From: Larkinella knui | GTDB lineage: Bacteria; Bacteroidota; Bacteroidia; Cytophagales; Spirosomataceae | Assembly: GCF_003858645.1 (NCBI RefSeq) | Contig: NZ_RQJP01000001.1 | Coordinates: 1,831,487 to 1,895,486, forward strand | Direction: 5' to 3' | DNA: 64,000 bases | Part shown: one piece after another, positions 42,566 through 52,080 of the stretch | How positions within the stretch are numbered: position 1 is the stretch's first letter | Layout: every line of letters begins with the position of its first letter | Translations under genes and position numbers: made by a program | Notes under the pieces: model-generated | The model's input: only the letters and a program-made list of their open reading frames with translations | What the model was told of the DNA's origin: nothing | Database searches by the model: none

Positions 42566-45500
42566 ATGAAAAATCTACTACGAATGCGTGAACCGGCCCT
42601 CGGATCCATGCAACGAACCGTACTACTAGTTCTATGCGTTTTTTTTGCCGTGAGCTGTTCGCTGGCTCAAAGCATCTCAGGCAAGGTTGTGGGCGATAAC
42701 GGCGACGCCTTACCCGGCGTCAGCATCCTGCTGAAAGGGACCACAACCGGTACGACGACCGATGTCAACGGAAACTACTCGCTCCGGTTACCCGCTGCGG
42801 ATGGCACCCTGGTTTTCAGTTTCATCGGTTTTGTAACGCAGGAAATACCGATCAGCGGGCGCGCGACCCTGAATGTCACCCTGGCAGCTGATGTCAAGGC
42901 GTTGTCGGAGGTGGTTGTGGTGGGTTACGGTACGCAGCGACGGCAGGAACTCACCACCGCCGTGACCTCCGTGGGCTCCCAGGCCATTGAACGACAACCG
43001 GTTGCGGGCTTCGATCAGGCGTTGCAGGGGCAGGCACCCGGTATTCAGGTGACCGCTCCGACGGGCGCACCCGGCGCGGGCATCAACATCCGCATCCGGG
43101 GGAATAACTCGATTAGTCTCACCAACTCGCCCCTCTACGTCATCGATGGCGTTCAGGTGCTGCCTACTTACGACCAGGAACTCGGCATCGGCAACCAGCG
43201 ACCCAACCCGCTCAACACGATCAATCCGAACGACATCGAGTCCATCGACGTCCTGAAAGATGGGGCCGCAGCGGCTATTTATGGGCTGCGGGCTTCCAAC
43301 GGCGTGGTTGTCATTACCACCAAACGGGGTAAAACCGGCAAACCCCAGGTGAGTCTGAATGTGTATTACGGGGTTCAGCAACTGCGCAAAAAGCTGGATT
43401 TGCTCAACGCCCGGCAATTTGGTGACTATTTCAATGAAGCCCAGGTGGCCGCCGGGAATGCCCCCGCGTTTTCCAACCTGGACACCCTTCCCTACAACAC
43501 CGACTGGCAGGATGCGGTCTACCGCACCGGTGCCATCCAGAACTACCAGCTCAGCCTGAGTGGCGGTACCGAACGGACGAAATATTACCTTTCCGGCGGT
43601 TATTTCAACCAGGAAGGCATTTTGCTCAACTCCGGTTTCGATCGGTATAGTTTTAAATTGAACCTCGATCAGCAGATGGGCGACCGCTTCCGGATGGGGG
43701 CCAGTCTGAACCTGAGCCGGACCAACAACAACACCAGCGTTCGCAGCGAACTTGGTCTGCAAAACTCCGGTACCGTTCTCGGCGCACTGGCGCAGATTCC
43801 GACCATTCCCGTGCGCAACCCCAACGGCAGCTACGGCACCAATCCGTTTCAGCAACTGGACAATCCGGTGGGGAACCTGCTCGAAACCCACAACCGGGCC
43901 CTCATCTATCAGGTCATCGGGAACGTTTATGGCGAGCTGGACATCCTGAAAAATCTAACCCTGAAAAGCTCGCTGGGTCTGGATTTCCGGACACAACTGG
44001 AAAACCAGTTCATCAGCCGCGACTATCCCGGAACCCAGAACGCCAGCCCGGCGACCCGGGGCAGCGCCAGTACGGCCACCAATCAGCAGATCGTCTGGCT
44101 GTGGGAAAACACGCTGACGTACGACCCGAATCTGGGCAACAACCACAACCTGACGCTGCTGGCCGGGCAGTCGGTCCAGGCATCCGACCGGTTTACGTCC
44201 CGAGCTTCGGTTACCGGTTTTCCATCGAATGCGGTGCCGTATCTGACCGCCGGTACGCAGTTTACGGCCCCCTCCAGCTACCAGGATCAGTGGGGTTTGC
44301 TCAGCTTTTTTGCGCGGGCGATTTACAATTACCAGGAACGCTATCTGGCCACCCTCAGCTTGCGGGCCGACGGATCAAGCCGGTTTGCGGAGGGCAACCG
44401 GTTTGGGTATTTCCCGGCAATTTCGCTCGGCTGGCGAGCATCGCGCGAAAGCTTTTTCCCCCAGTCAAAAGTGATCAACGACCTGAAGCTGAGACTTAGC
44501 TACGGGGCCAACGGCAACCAGGAAATTGGGGCATATCAGCGGTTTAGCACCTACGGCTCAGGGGCCAATTATGCCGGAACGGGCGGTATTCAGGGTGGCA
44601 TTTCACCCCAGCAAATCGGCAATAACAACCTGAGTTGGGAAACCACCAAGCAGTTCAATGCGGGCGTTGACCTGGGCCTGTTCAGCAACCGGATTACGGC
44701 CACGGTGGACGCCTACCTCAAGCGGACGACCAACCTGCTGACCAACGTACCGCTGCCCTACAACGCGGGGGCGCAGAATCCGCAAATTATCCAGAACATC
44801 GGCGATATTCAGAACAAAGGGCTTGAACTCGGAATCAACAGCACCAACATCCAGCACGAAGGCAGTGGATTGAACTGGACGACCAACTTCAATTTGAGTC
44901 TGAACCGCAGCAAGGTGCTGGACATTGGAACGCTCCGGAACGAAACCGGGCAGGAAGTGGATCGGCAGATTATCGGCGATTACACGATTACCCGCAAGGG
45001 CGATCCGCTGGGCGCATTTTACGGCTACGTGGTTCGGGGAATTTTCCAGTCGACCGACGAAATTAGCCAGGCCGCTACCCAACCCAATAACCCGCAACCG
45101 GGCGACATTCGCTTTGCGGACCTCAACAACGATGGCGTGATCGATGCCAACGACCGGACCGTAATCGGAAATCCCAATCCCCAGTTTTTTGCGGGCTTGA
45201 CCAACACCTTCACCTTCCGGGGCATTGAGTTCAGTTTTCTGTTTCAGGGCAGTTTCGGAAATGATATCTACAACCAGAACCGGATGAGTATCGAGGGCCT
45301 GTCCGACCCGTTCAACCAAACCACGCGGGTGCTCGACCGCTGGCGTCCCGGCAACACGGCGACGGACGTGCCACGGGCGGTTCGGTACGATCCCAACCAG
45401 AACAACCGGTTTTCGAGCCGGTTTGTGGAAAGTGGCACATACACCCGCTTGAAAAACCTGACGCTGGCCTACAATCTACCGGCCAAAACCCTGCAACGGG

Positions 45501-45679
45501 CCAAAGTCAGCAGCATCCGGGTTTACCTGACGGGCCAGAATCTGCTCACGTTTACCAACTATTCCGGTTACGATCCCGAGGTGAGCGCGGACCCTTTCTC
45601 GTCGGTCGGTTTTGGCCGCGACTACGGCGTCTATCCCCAGGCCCGGACCTACACCGCCGGTATTAACGTCACGTTCTAA
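42566..45679 (+). CDS. susC: SusC/RagA-type TonB-linked outer-membrane transporter, second copy, 1037 aa
   Basis: Same architecture as the first SusC: signal (SMQRTVLLVLCVFFAVSCSLA, about residues 14-35), carboxypeptidase-regulatory-like domain (SISGKVVGDNGDALPGVSIL, FSFIGFVTQEI), plug (VVVVGYGTQRRQELTTAV; VLKDGAAAAIYGLRASNGVV) and a long barrel ending in an aromatic residue (TAGINVTF). The intact length and terminal Phe indicate a working transporter. The SusD partner follows 13 bp later. No enzyme gene accompanies this pair, so its substrate is unknown. Confidence 0.94.
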   Translation: MKNLLRMREPALGSMQRTVLLVLCVFFAVSCSLAQSISGKVVGDNGDALPGVSILLKGTTTGTTTDVNGNYSLRLPAADGTLVFSFIGFVTQEIPISGRATLNVTLAADVKALSEVVVVGYGTQRRQELTTAVTSVGSQAIERQPVAGFDQALQGQAPGIQVTAPTGAPGAGINIRIRGNNSISLTNSPLYVIDGVQVLPTYDQELGIGNQRPNPLNTINPNDIESIDVLKDGAAAAIYGLRASNGVVVITTKRGKTGKPQVSLNVYYGVQQLRKKLDLLNARQFGDYFNEAQVAAGNAPAFSNLDTLPYNTDWQDAVYRTGAIQNYQLSLSGGTERTKYYLSGGYFNQEGILLNSGFDRYSFKLNLDQQMGDRFRMGASLNLSRTNNNTSVRSELGLQNSGTVLGALAQIPTIPVRNPNGSYGTNPFQQLDNPVGNLLETHNRALIYQVIGNVYGELDILKNLTLKSSLGLDFRTQLENQFISRDYPGTQNASPATRGSASTATNQQIVWLWENTLTYDPNLGNNHNLTLLAGQSVQASDRFTSRASVTGFPSNAVPYLTAGTQFTAPSSYQDQWGLLSFFARAIYNYQERYLATLSLRADGSSRFAEGNRFGYFPAISLGWRASRESFFPQSKVINDLKLRLSYGANGNQEIGAYQRFSTYGSGANYAGTGGIQGGISPQQIGNNNLSWETTKQFNAGVDLGLFSNRITATVDAYLKRTTNLLTNVPLPYNAGAQNPQIIQNIGDIQNKGLELGINSTNIQHEGSGLNWTTNFNLSLNRSKVLDIGTLRNETGQEVDRQIIGDYTITRKGDPLGAFYGYVVRGIFQSTDEISQAATQPNNPQPGDIRFADLNNDGVIDANDRTVIGNPNPQFFAGLTNTFTFRGIEFSFLFQGSFGNDIYNQNRMSIEGLSDPFNQTTRVLDRWRPGNTATDVPRAVRYDPNQNNRFSSRFVESGTYTRLKNLTLAYNLPAKTLQRAKVSSIRVYLTGQNLLTFTNYSGYDPEVSADPFSSVGFGRDYGVYPQARTYTAGINVTF

Positions 45680-45692
45680 CGGATTTCTTATC

Positions 45693-47156
45693 ATGAAAAA
45701 GATATTTTTTGCCTGCGTTCCTTTTCTGTTTCTGGCGGCCTGTCAGGTCCTCGACAAAACCCCGCTGCCCAGCATTACCCCCGAAAATTTTTTCCAGAAT
45801 GCCGATGATGCCGAGTCGGCCCTCACGGCGGCCTATGACGCCCTGCAACAGGGCGGGACCTACGGCCAGGATCTGAACGTGGTGGGCGAAATGCCGTCCG
45901 ACAATGCGACCAGCACCAACGGCGATGTCAACGCGATGGAGCGCATCATCTGGACGCCCCAGACCAGCCAGGTCAACAACGTTTTTCAGGCCGCCTACAT
46001 CGGCATCAACCGGGCCAACGCGGTGCTGAACTACGTGCCGACTATCGCGATGGATACCGTTCGCCGGAACCAGATTCTGGGCGAAGCCTCTTTCCTGCGG
46101 GCGCTGCATTACTTCAACCTGGTTCGTCTCTACGGGGGCGTTCCGCTGCGGCTTCAGCCTACCGAATCCGGTGAAAACAGCATCGTCAACCTCGCCAGTT
46201 CACCACCCGAACAGGTCTACGCCCAAATTGTCAGTGATTTGCAACGGGCCGAACAGCTCACGGCAGCCAATTTCGGCAGTCCGGCAGCCAATCGCATCCG
46301 GGTCATTAAAACGGCGGTTAACGCCTTGCAGGCCAGGGTATTTTTAACGCAAAGGCAGTGGGCGCAAACGGTGATAGCCGCCAACAAGGTACTGACCAGC
46401 GGTTTGTACCAGTTGATGCCCAATTTCAATGAGTTGTTTCCGCCGGAGAATAAATCCGAATCGATTTTTGAAGTGCAGTTTGCCGGGAATGCCGACGGCG
46501 GTTTTATTCTGCCGGATTTGCTGCTGCCTTCGCCCCCGGCGACGTATTCTTTTCCGAAATTCAACATCCCCACCAACGAGTTGATCCAGTATGCGGATAC
46601 GAACACCGATCTGCGGTGGAAATTTACGGGTGAAGTCACCCCGGCGGGCCGAAACCACGCCAGCTTTGTCGTGTCCCGGTCGTCGAATGCCAACGACAAC
46701 GGTTATTTCGTGTATAAATGGCGCAGTAATCCCAACGCTTTCAATAGCCCGGACAACTACTACGTGCTGCGGCTGGCGGATGTGATGCTGATGGTTGCCG
46801 AAGCGTCCAACGAACAAAACGGCCCGAATCAGGCTGCGCTGACCCAGTTGAATGCGGTTCGAACGCGGGCGGGTTTACCAGCACTGACGCTGGCCAATCT
46901 GACATCGCAACAGGCGTTTCGGAACGAAGTCGACCGGCAACGGCGGCTGGAACTGGCTTTTGAGGGCGAACGCTGGTTCGATCTGCTCCGGTATGCGCGG
47001 CAGGAACTGGCAACGCCAACGGTGAGCCATCCCGTCACGGCACTGGACCTGATCCGGCAACAGCGCAACACCCCGGACGCCAATTACCTGCTGTTTCCTT
47101 TTCCGCAAACCGAGATTAACAACAACGCCCTGCTGCAACAGAATCCGGGCTATTGA
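45693..47156 (+). CDS. susD: SusD/RagB-type nutrient-binding lipoprotein, second copy, 487 aa
   Basis: Signal with lipobox (FLFLAACQVL, Cys about 17). SusD motifs in order: FFQNADDAESALTAAYDALQ, IGINRANAVLNYVP, GEASFLRALHYFNLVRLYGG, RVFLTQRQWAQTVIAANKVL, and the C-terminal RRLELAFEGERWFDLLRYAR with LFPFPQTEINNNALLQQNPG, the common SusD ending. The ATG at 45693 is chosen; the frame is open upstream within susC. Terminated by the hairpin at 47217. Confidence 0.95.
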   Translation: MKKIFFACVPFLFLAACQVLDKTPLPSITPENFFQNADDAESALTAAYDALQQGGTYGQDLNVVGEMPSDNATSTNGDVNAMERIIWTPQTSQVNNVFQAAYIGINRANAVLNYVPTIAMDTVRRNQILGEASFLRALHYFNLVRLYGGVPLRLQPTESGENSIVNLASSPPEQVYAQIVSDLQRAEQLTAANFGSPAANRIRVIKTAVNALQARVFLTQRQWAQTVIAANKVLTSGLYQLMPNFNELFPPENKSESIFEVQFAGNADGGFILPDLLLPSPPATYSFPKFNIPTNELIQYADTNTDLRWKFTGEVTPAGRNHASFVVSRSSNANDNGYFVYKWRSNPNAFNSPDNYYVLRLADVMLMVAEASNEQNGPNQAALTQLNAVRTRAGLPALTLANLTSQQAFRNEVDRQRRLELAFEGERWFDLLRYARQELATPTVSHPVTALDLIRQQRNTPDANYLLFPFPQTEINNNALLQQNPGY

Positions 47157-47216
47157 CCGGGCAGACTCTCCATCCCCTATGCTGTTTCTTTACTAGCTGG
47201 AGGGAATAACCACTTT

Positions 47217-47256
47217 AAAATACGGTTGCCTGGTAAACCGGGCAACCGTATTTTTT
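47217..47256 (+). terminator. Intrinsic terminator of the second susCD pair
   Basis: AAAATACGGTTGCCTGG (47217-47233) pairs with CCGGGCAACCGTATTTT (47238-47254) with one wobble, and T-runs follow. The rest of the 375-bp gap (47257-47531) shows no gene and no clear motif. Confidence 0.85.
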
Positions 47257-47531
47257 GGTTGACAAACGTGTTTTTTTCGCGTTCATCCCAGCATGCCGAA
47301 TCGCCCTGAAAAGCAGGACTTTGTAGCCAACAGGACGAAAGTGACCTCCGGAACGCATGTCGGCGTTACGGCAAACCAAACCGGTTCCAGGCAAAACATA
47401 ATGGTTCGAACGTAGTTTATTGCCAGAAACGACCGGTATGTGAAGCGGGTTGCCTGCACAGGTACGAGATGAACCGGCGACTCCGACCACCGGCGACGAA
47501 ACGGTAGTTCTGAACCAAATCATGTACAACT

Positions 47532-47837
47532 ATGCCACGAGGAGACAAATCGGCTTACACCGATAAGCAAAAACGGCAAGCCGAACACATTGAGGAAAGT
47601 TATGAAGAACGCGGAGTGCCCGACGACGAAGCCGAACGCCGGGCCTGGGCGACGGTGAACAAATCGTCGGGCGGAGGCAAAAAGAGCGGGTCGGGTCGGG
47701 GTCAGGGCGTCAACACGGAACCGGCGCAGGTTGGCGGGAAAAAAGGCGGAGCCGCTTCGGCTTCCCGCTCGCCCGAAGAGCGTTCGGCGTCGGCCCGGAA
47801 AGCAGCCGCAACCCGCAAGAAAAACGCGGAACGTTAA
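47532..47837 (+). CDS. Small basic protein of the 'plasmid stabilization protein'-like family, 101 aa
   Basis: The opening MPRGDKSAYTDKQKRQAEHIEE, the EERGVPDDEAERRAWATVNK core, a Gly/Lys/Ser-rich middle and a C-terminal SPEERSASARKAAATRKKN match a widespread small family that databases often call plasmid stabilization protein. The name is historical; no plasmid function is shown by the sequence and there is no toxin gene next to it. The strongly basic tail could bind nucleic acid. It lies 56 bp before the GH13 gene and may be co-transcribed with it. Confidence 0.8.
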   Translation: MPRGDKSAYTDKQKRQAEHIEESYEERGVPDDEAERRAWATVNKSSGGGKKSGSGRGQGVNTEPAQVGGKKGGAASASRSPEERSASARKAAATRKKNAER

Positions 47838-47893
47838 GGTGTAAATCCGTTCTATAATTCCCTTAAACCAACGTTCGATTAGCGCATACAGGC

Positions 47894-49501
47894 ATGGAGG
47901 AAAGTCAGAAAACCCATTATTGGTGGCAGAAAGGTGTTATTTACCAGGTTTATCCCCGGTCTTATCAAGACAGCAACGGCGACGGTATCGGCGATCTGCC
48001 GGGCCTTCTGCAACGCCTTGATTATTTAAAATGGCTCGGCGTTACGGCCGTCTGGCTTTCCCCCATTTACCCATCCCCCATGGCCGATTTCGGCTACGAT
48101 ATCTCTGATTATCAAGGTATTCACCCCCTGTTTGGATCACTGGCCGATTTCGACACGCTGCTGGCGGAGGTCCATCAGCGGAATATGAAATTGATTCTGG
48201 ATCTGGTGCCCAACCACACCTCCGACCAGCACCCGTGGTTTCTGGAATCCCAGTCGTCGCGCAACAATCCCAAGCGCGACTGGTACATCTGGCACGATGC
48301 GCTCCCCGACGGGTCGGTTCCCAACAACTGGCTCAGCGTATTTGGCGGCAGTGGCTGGGAATGGGACGAACCTACCCAACAGTATTATTACCACGGTTTT
48401 CTGAAAGAGCAGCCGGATCTCAACTGGCGCAATCCGGCGGTGCAGAAAGCCATGCTGGACGTGATGCGGTTTTGGCTCGACAAAGGCGTCGATGGCTTCC
48501 GGGTGGATGTGATGTGGCACATGATCAAAGATGACCAGTTGCGTGACAACCCGCCCAACCCCGATTACAAGCCGCACATGGCAACCTACGAGCAACTTTT
48601 GCCGGTGTATTCCACCGATCAGCCCGAGGTACACGACCTGGTTTTACAAATGCGGGAGGTGCTGGACGGCTATTCCGAACGCATGATGATCGGCGAAATC
48701 TATCTGCCCATCCACCAGCTGGTGGCCTATTACGGGATCAATGGAAAAGGTGCCCATCTGCCGTTCAATTTTCAATTGCTGCTCCTGCCGTGGGAAGCCC
48801 GCCAGATTGGAGCAGCCGTTGCCCAGTACGAAGCGCTTTTACCGGCAGACGGCTGGCCCAACTGGGTGCTGGGCAACCACGATCAGCCCCGGATTACCAG
48901 CCGCGTGGGTCGGGAACAGGCCCGGGTGGCGGCTCTGTTGCTGTTGACCCTGCGAGGCACTCCAACCATCTACTACGGCGATGAAATTGGGATGCGCGAT
49001 GTGCCCATTCCGTTTGAAGAGGTGCAGGACCCGCAGGGACTGAACATGCCCGACAAGAACCTGAGCCGCGACCCCGCCCGAACGCCCATGCAGTGGGACG
49101 CCAGCCCAAATGCCGGTTTTACCACCGGCAAACCCTGGCTCCGGCTGGCCGGAAATTTCGCGCGCGAAAATGTTCAGCTGCAAAAAGAGGACCCCTACTC
49201 CATGCTCTCGCTGTATAAACGCCTGATTGCGCTGCGTCAGCAGGAGCCGTCGCTGATGACGGGTGAGTACCTGCCGGTTTATTCGGATACGCAACTCATT
49301 GCCTATATCCGCCAGGCGGCTGGCCATGCCCGGTTTCTGGTTGTGCTGAATTTGAGCCACCGACCCGGCTATTTTAAATCCCAGGACCCTTCGTTGACAG
49401 GCGTCGTTGAAATCGCTACCTTCCCGGAATTGGAGGGCCATGAGGTGGGCGAAGCAATCAACCTGGGCGGGGATGAAGGAATTATCGTGCGACTTGATTA
49501 A
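47894..49501 (+). CDS. GH13 alpha-glucosidase (oligo-1,6-glucosidase type), 535 aa
   Basis: A cytoplasmic alpha-amylase superfamily hydrolase that splits short alpha-glucosides. The four GH13 regions are visible: LDLVPNHTSDQHPWF, GFRVDVMWHM (nucleophile Asp), MIGEIYLP (acid/base Glu) and VLGNHDQPR (Asp). The start YWWQKGVIYQVYPRSYQDSNGDGIGDL and the TPTIYYGDEIGM region are as in oligo-1,6-glucosidases and related exo-acting enzymes. No signal peptide. It is followed 6 bp later by treZ, so the two form an operon, and its substrate may be maltooligosaccharides from the trehalose route. Isomaltose or sucrose cannot be excluded. Confidence 0.92.
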   Translation: MEESQKTHYWWQKGVIYQVYPRSYQDSNGDGIGDLPGLLQRLDYLKWLGVTAVWLSPIYPSPMADFGYDISDYQGIHPLFGSLADFDTLLAEVHQRNMKLILDLVPNHTSDQHPWFLESQSSRNNPKRDWYIWHDALPDGSVPNNWLSVFGGSGWEWDEPTQQYYYHGFLKEQPDLNWRNPAVQKAMLDVMRFWLDKGVDGFRVDVMWHMIKDDQLRDNPPNPDYKPHMATYEQLLPVYSTDQPEVHDLVLQMREVLDGYSERMMIGEIYLPIHQLVAYYGINGKGAHLPFNFQLLLLPWEARQIGAAVAQYEALLPADGWPNWVLGNHDQPRITSRVGREQARVAALLLLTLRGTPTIYYGDEIGMRDVPIPFEEVQDPQGLNMPDKNLSRDPARTPMQWDASPNAGFTTGKPWLRLAGNFARENVQLQKEDPYSMLSLYKRLIALRQQEPSLMTGEYLPVYSDTQLIAYIRQAAGHARFLVVLNLSHRPGYFKSQDPSLTGVVEIATFPELEGHEVGEAINLGGDEGIIVRLD

Positions 49502-49507
49502 TCCAGC

Positions 49508-51364
49508 ATGAAAATACTAGGTGCGAAGTACACCGGTGACGGCCCGTGCGTTTTTACGGTTTGGGCTCCGGAAAAAGAAAGTATGACCTTGCAGTTGGTT
49601 GAGCCGGTCGAACGGCAGATTGCCATGCAACGCGTTGAATGGGGTTATTTTCGCGTCGAAGTCAATGACATTGCGCCGGATACCCGGTATTTTTTCAAGC
49701 CGGACGATGGGCCAGCCTGTCCCGATCCCGCTTCCCATTTTCAGCCGGACGGCGTACACGGCCCGTCGGCGGTGGTCGACCACGCGGCCTTTGCCTGGCA
49801 CGACCAGAACTGGCGGGGCCTGCCCTTTCGCGATTTGATTCTGTATGAACTACACGTGGGCACGTTTACGCCCGAAGGCACCTTTGAAGCCATCATTCCG
49901 CGTCTGGACGATCTGGTGGACCTGGGCATAAACGCGCTTGAGCTGATGCCTGTTTGTCAGTTTGCCGGAAGCCATAACTGGGGCTACGACGGCGTCTTTC
50001 CGTATTCCGTCCAGAATTCCTACGGCGGTCCGGACGGACTCAAAAAACTGGTCGATGCCTGCCACGCCCGCGGAATAGCGGTTTTTCTGGATGTAGTCTA
50101 CAACCACATCGGTCCGGAAGGCAATTATTTCGGCCAGTATGGACCGTATTTTACCGACAAATACCATTCGCCCTGGGGGGATGCGCTTAATTTCGATGGA
50201 TTATGGGCCGACGGTGTGCGTGACTATTTTGCCAACAACCCGCTGCACTGGTTTGAGCAATACCACATCGATGGCCTCCGGTTCGATGCGATTCATGCGG
50301 TATTCGATACGGGTGCGGTATCGATTTGGGAACTCATTCATCATAAGGTCAAACACCTGGAACAGCAGCTGGGCCGTTCGCTGTATCTGGTGGCCGAATC
50401 GGATCTGAACAGCACAAAGGTCATCAAAACGCCCGAACTGGGCGGCTTTGGCTTCGATGCCCAGTGGCTCGACGATTTTCACCATGCGCTGTATGTGCTG
50501 ATCGATCCCAACGGGAAAGAGCGGTATTCGGATTTTGGCCGGATGGAACAGCTGGCCAAAGCCTACACCGACGGTTTTGTGTTCAGCGGGGAATATGCTT
50601 CGTTTCGAAAACGGAAATTTGGGGCTTCGTCGGCGGGCGTTCCGGGCGATCGGTTTATTGCCTTCAACCTCAACCACGATCAGGTGGGCAACCGCGTGGG
50701 TGGCGAACGGTTGTGCCAGCTGGTTAGCTTCGAGCAGTTAAAAGTAGCCACAGCCGCCGTCTTTCTGTCGCCGTATGTGCCCCTGCTGTTCATGGGGGAG
50801 GAATATGCCGATGAATCTCCTTTTTTCTATTTTGTCGACCATTCCGAAAAAGAGCTGATCGAGGCTGTCAAGAAAGGGCGTAAAGAGGAATTTTCGATTT
50901 TTGGCTGGAATGCCGAGCCACCGGACCCGTTCGACGAAGCGACGTTTACCGGCTCGAAGTTGCAGTGGCAGAAACGCACCGAAGGCAAGCACCGGATCAT
51001 TCTGGACTGGCACCGGAAACTGATCGACCTGCGTCGTACGGAGCCGGTTTTGCAAAACATCAGCAAAAACGCTATCGCGGTAACGGTTCTGGGGCAAGCC
51101 GGTTTTGTTTTAAACCGGCAAAGCGCGGACGGCCAATGCCATTTCTTTTGCCTGTTTAATCTCTCCGACGAGGCCGTATCGTATGCAATGCCCACCTGGA
51201 CGCATTCCTGGAATAAGATCCTGGACTCGAAAGAACCGCACTGGCAGCCTACTCAACCCGCTGATGACCAACTCCTTCCAACAACGGCTCAGCCCGGACA
51301 GACGCTCACCCTGCCGCCCTGGAGTGTTTCGATTTATAGCGGTCATATCATTCGCCCGGACTAA
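49508..51364 (+). CDS. treZ: Malto-oligosyltrehalose trehalohydrolase, 618 aa
   Basis: Cuts free trehalose from maltooligosyl-trehalose made by TreY. The N-terminal carbohydrate-binding-like domain (CVFTVWAPEKESMTLQL, residues 1-100) is followed by the GH13 barrel: LYELHVGTFTPEGTFEAI, FLDVVYNHIGPEGNY, GLRFDAIHAVFD (nucleophile Asp), LVAESDLN (Glu) and NHDQVGNRVGG (Asp). GPDGLKKLVDACHARGIAV and the EEYADESPFFYFVDH segment are typical of TreZ rather than glycogen branching enzyme. Length normal. Its partner TreY is encoded at 55.6-59.8 kb on the other strand. Confidence 0.95.
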   Translation: MKILGAKYTGDGPCVFTVWAPEKESMTLQLVEPVERQIAMQRVEWGYFRVEVNDIAPDTRYFFKPDDGPACPDPASHFQPDGVHGPSAVVDHAAFAWHDQNWRGLPFRDLILYELHVGTFTPEGTFEAIIPRLDDLVDLGINALELMPVCQFAGSHNWGYDGVFPYSVQNSYGGPDGLKKLVDACHARGIAVFLDVVYNHIGPEGNYFGQYGPYFTDKYHSPWGDALNFDGLWADGVRDYFANNPLHWFEQYHIDGLRFDAIHAVFDTGAVSIWELIHHKVKHLEQQLGRSLYLVAESDLNSTKVIKTPELGGFGFDAQWLDDFHHALYVLIDPNGKERYSDFGRMEQLAKAYTDGFVFSGEYASFRKRKFGASSAGVPGDRFIAFNLNHDQVGNRVGGERLCQLVSFEQLKVATAAVFLSPYVPLLFMGEEYADESPFFYFVDHSEKELIEAVKKGRKEEFSIFGWNAEPPDPFDEATFTGSKLQWQKRTEGKHRIILDWHRKLIDLRRTEPVLQNISKNAIAVTVLGQAGFVLNRQSADGQCHFFCLFNLSDEAVSYAMPTWTHSWNKILDSKEPHWQPTQPADDQLLPTTAQPGQTLTLPPWSVSIYSGHIIRPD

Positions 51365-51376
51365 ACCGGGCGTGGT

Positions 51377-52072
51377 TTACTGAATGGCGGGAACCCACTT
51401 TTGCTTTCCACAATTGGAGCAGGTTTTACCAGCTTTGTCGTTGGCGGTTTTCGCTTGTAAATTACCGCAATGGTGGCAAACCAGCATGCCGGGAACCTGA
51501 TGCTGTTGCGCCACAAATTCCGTATCCCATTCGGGCAGGATCGACAAACCCGGTTGGGTTTTCGGGTGCGGAATCAACGTAAAAGCCCCGTTGGCTTCCA
51601 GATACAAACGCTTGACGCTGCCCAGGTGGGTCAAACCACTCGAACGGAGCTGGGCAAACAGCAATTCACGGGTCAATCGCGCATTTTTCATATTGTCCAG
51701 TTGCAGCACCGAATTCTCCACCATCGTACTCACGATATCCTGCGAGATACCTTCAAATCGTTCATTTTTTGCGGCCCAGTACGAGATCAGTTGCTGCACC
51801 AAAATCACCACCAAAGCAATGATCACGGCGGGGATGATGCCCCGGTTGGGGTCCAGAATCGGAACACCAATGGCGGCCGCCAGCGAAATCAGGGCGGCCA
51901 TCTCGTTCCGGCTGAGTTGGGAGGCCATTCGCCGGCCCATCAGCCGCATCGAAACCACCAGAATCAGGTAAACAGCCGCCACCCGAATCAGGATTTCGAC
52001 GTAAAAAATACCGGGAACTTCACCCACCAGAATCCGCGGCCAGTCTTTTAAATGAATCTCCTCCTTTTCCAT
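51377..52072 (-). CDS. DUF421 membrane protein with C-terminal zinc ribbon, copy A, 231 aa
   Basis: YetF/YcaP-like family. The N-terminal part has about three transmembrane helices (ILIRVAAVYLILVVSMRLMG, then AALISLAAAIGVPIL and IIPAVIIALVVILVQQLI). The conserved soluble DUF421 domain follows (VLQLDNMKNARLTRELLFAQLR; VKRLYLEANGAFTLI). An added C-terminus carries two Cys pairs, VCHHCGN and CSNCGKQKW, a zinc ribbon. The family's function is unknown. It starts 8 bp after its paralogue ends, so the two are one operon and probably a hetero-oligomer. Confidence 0.88.
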   Translation of the reverse strand: MEKEEIHLKDWPRILVGEVPGIFYVEILIRVAAVYLILVVSMRLMGRRMASQLSRNEMAALISLAAAIGVPILDPNRGIIPAVIIALVVILVQQLISYWAAKNERFEGISQDIVSTMVENSVLQLDNMKNARLTRELLFAQLRSSGLTHLGSVKRLYLEANGAFTLIPHPKTQPGLSILPEWDTEFVAQQHQVPGMLVCHHCGNLQAKTANDKAGKTCSNCGKQKWVPAIQ

Positions 52073-52080
52073 TCGCTACA

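Noticed and set aside
47215-47529. Minus-strand open frame (104 codons) in the gap after the second susD
   Set aside because: It includes the terminator hairpin and shows no protein-like features.
47532-47837. A plasmid maintenance or toxin-antitoxin function for the small basic protein
   Set aside because: The database name of the family is historical; there is no toxin partner or plasmid gene nearby.
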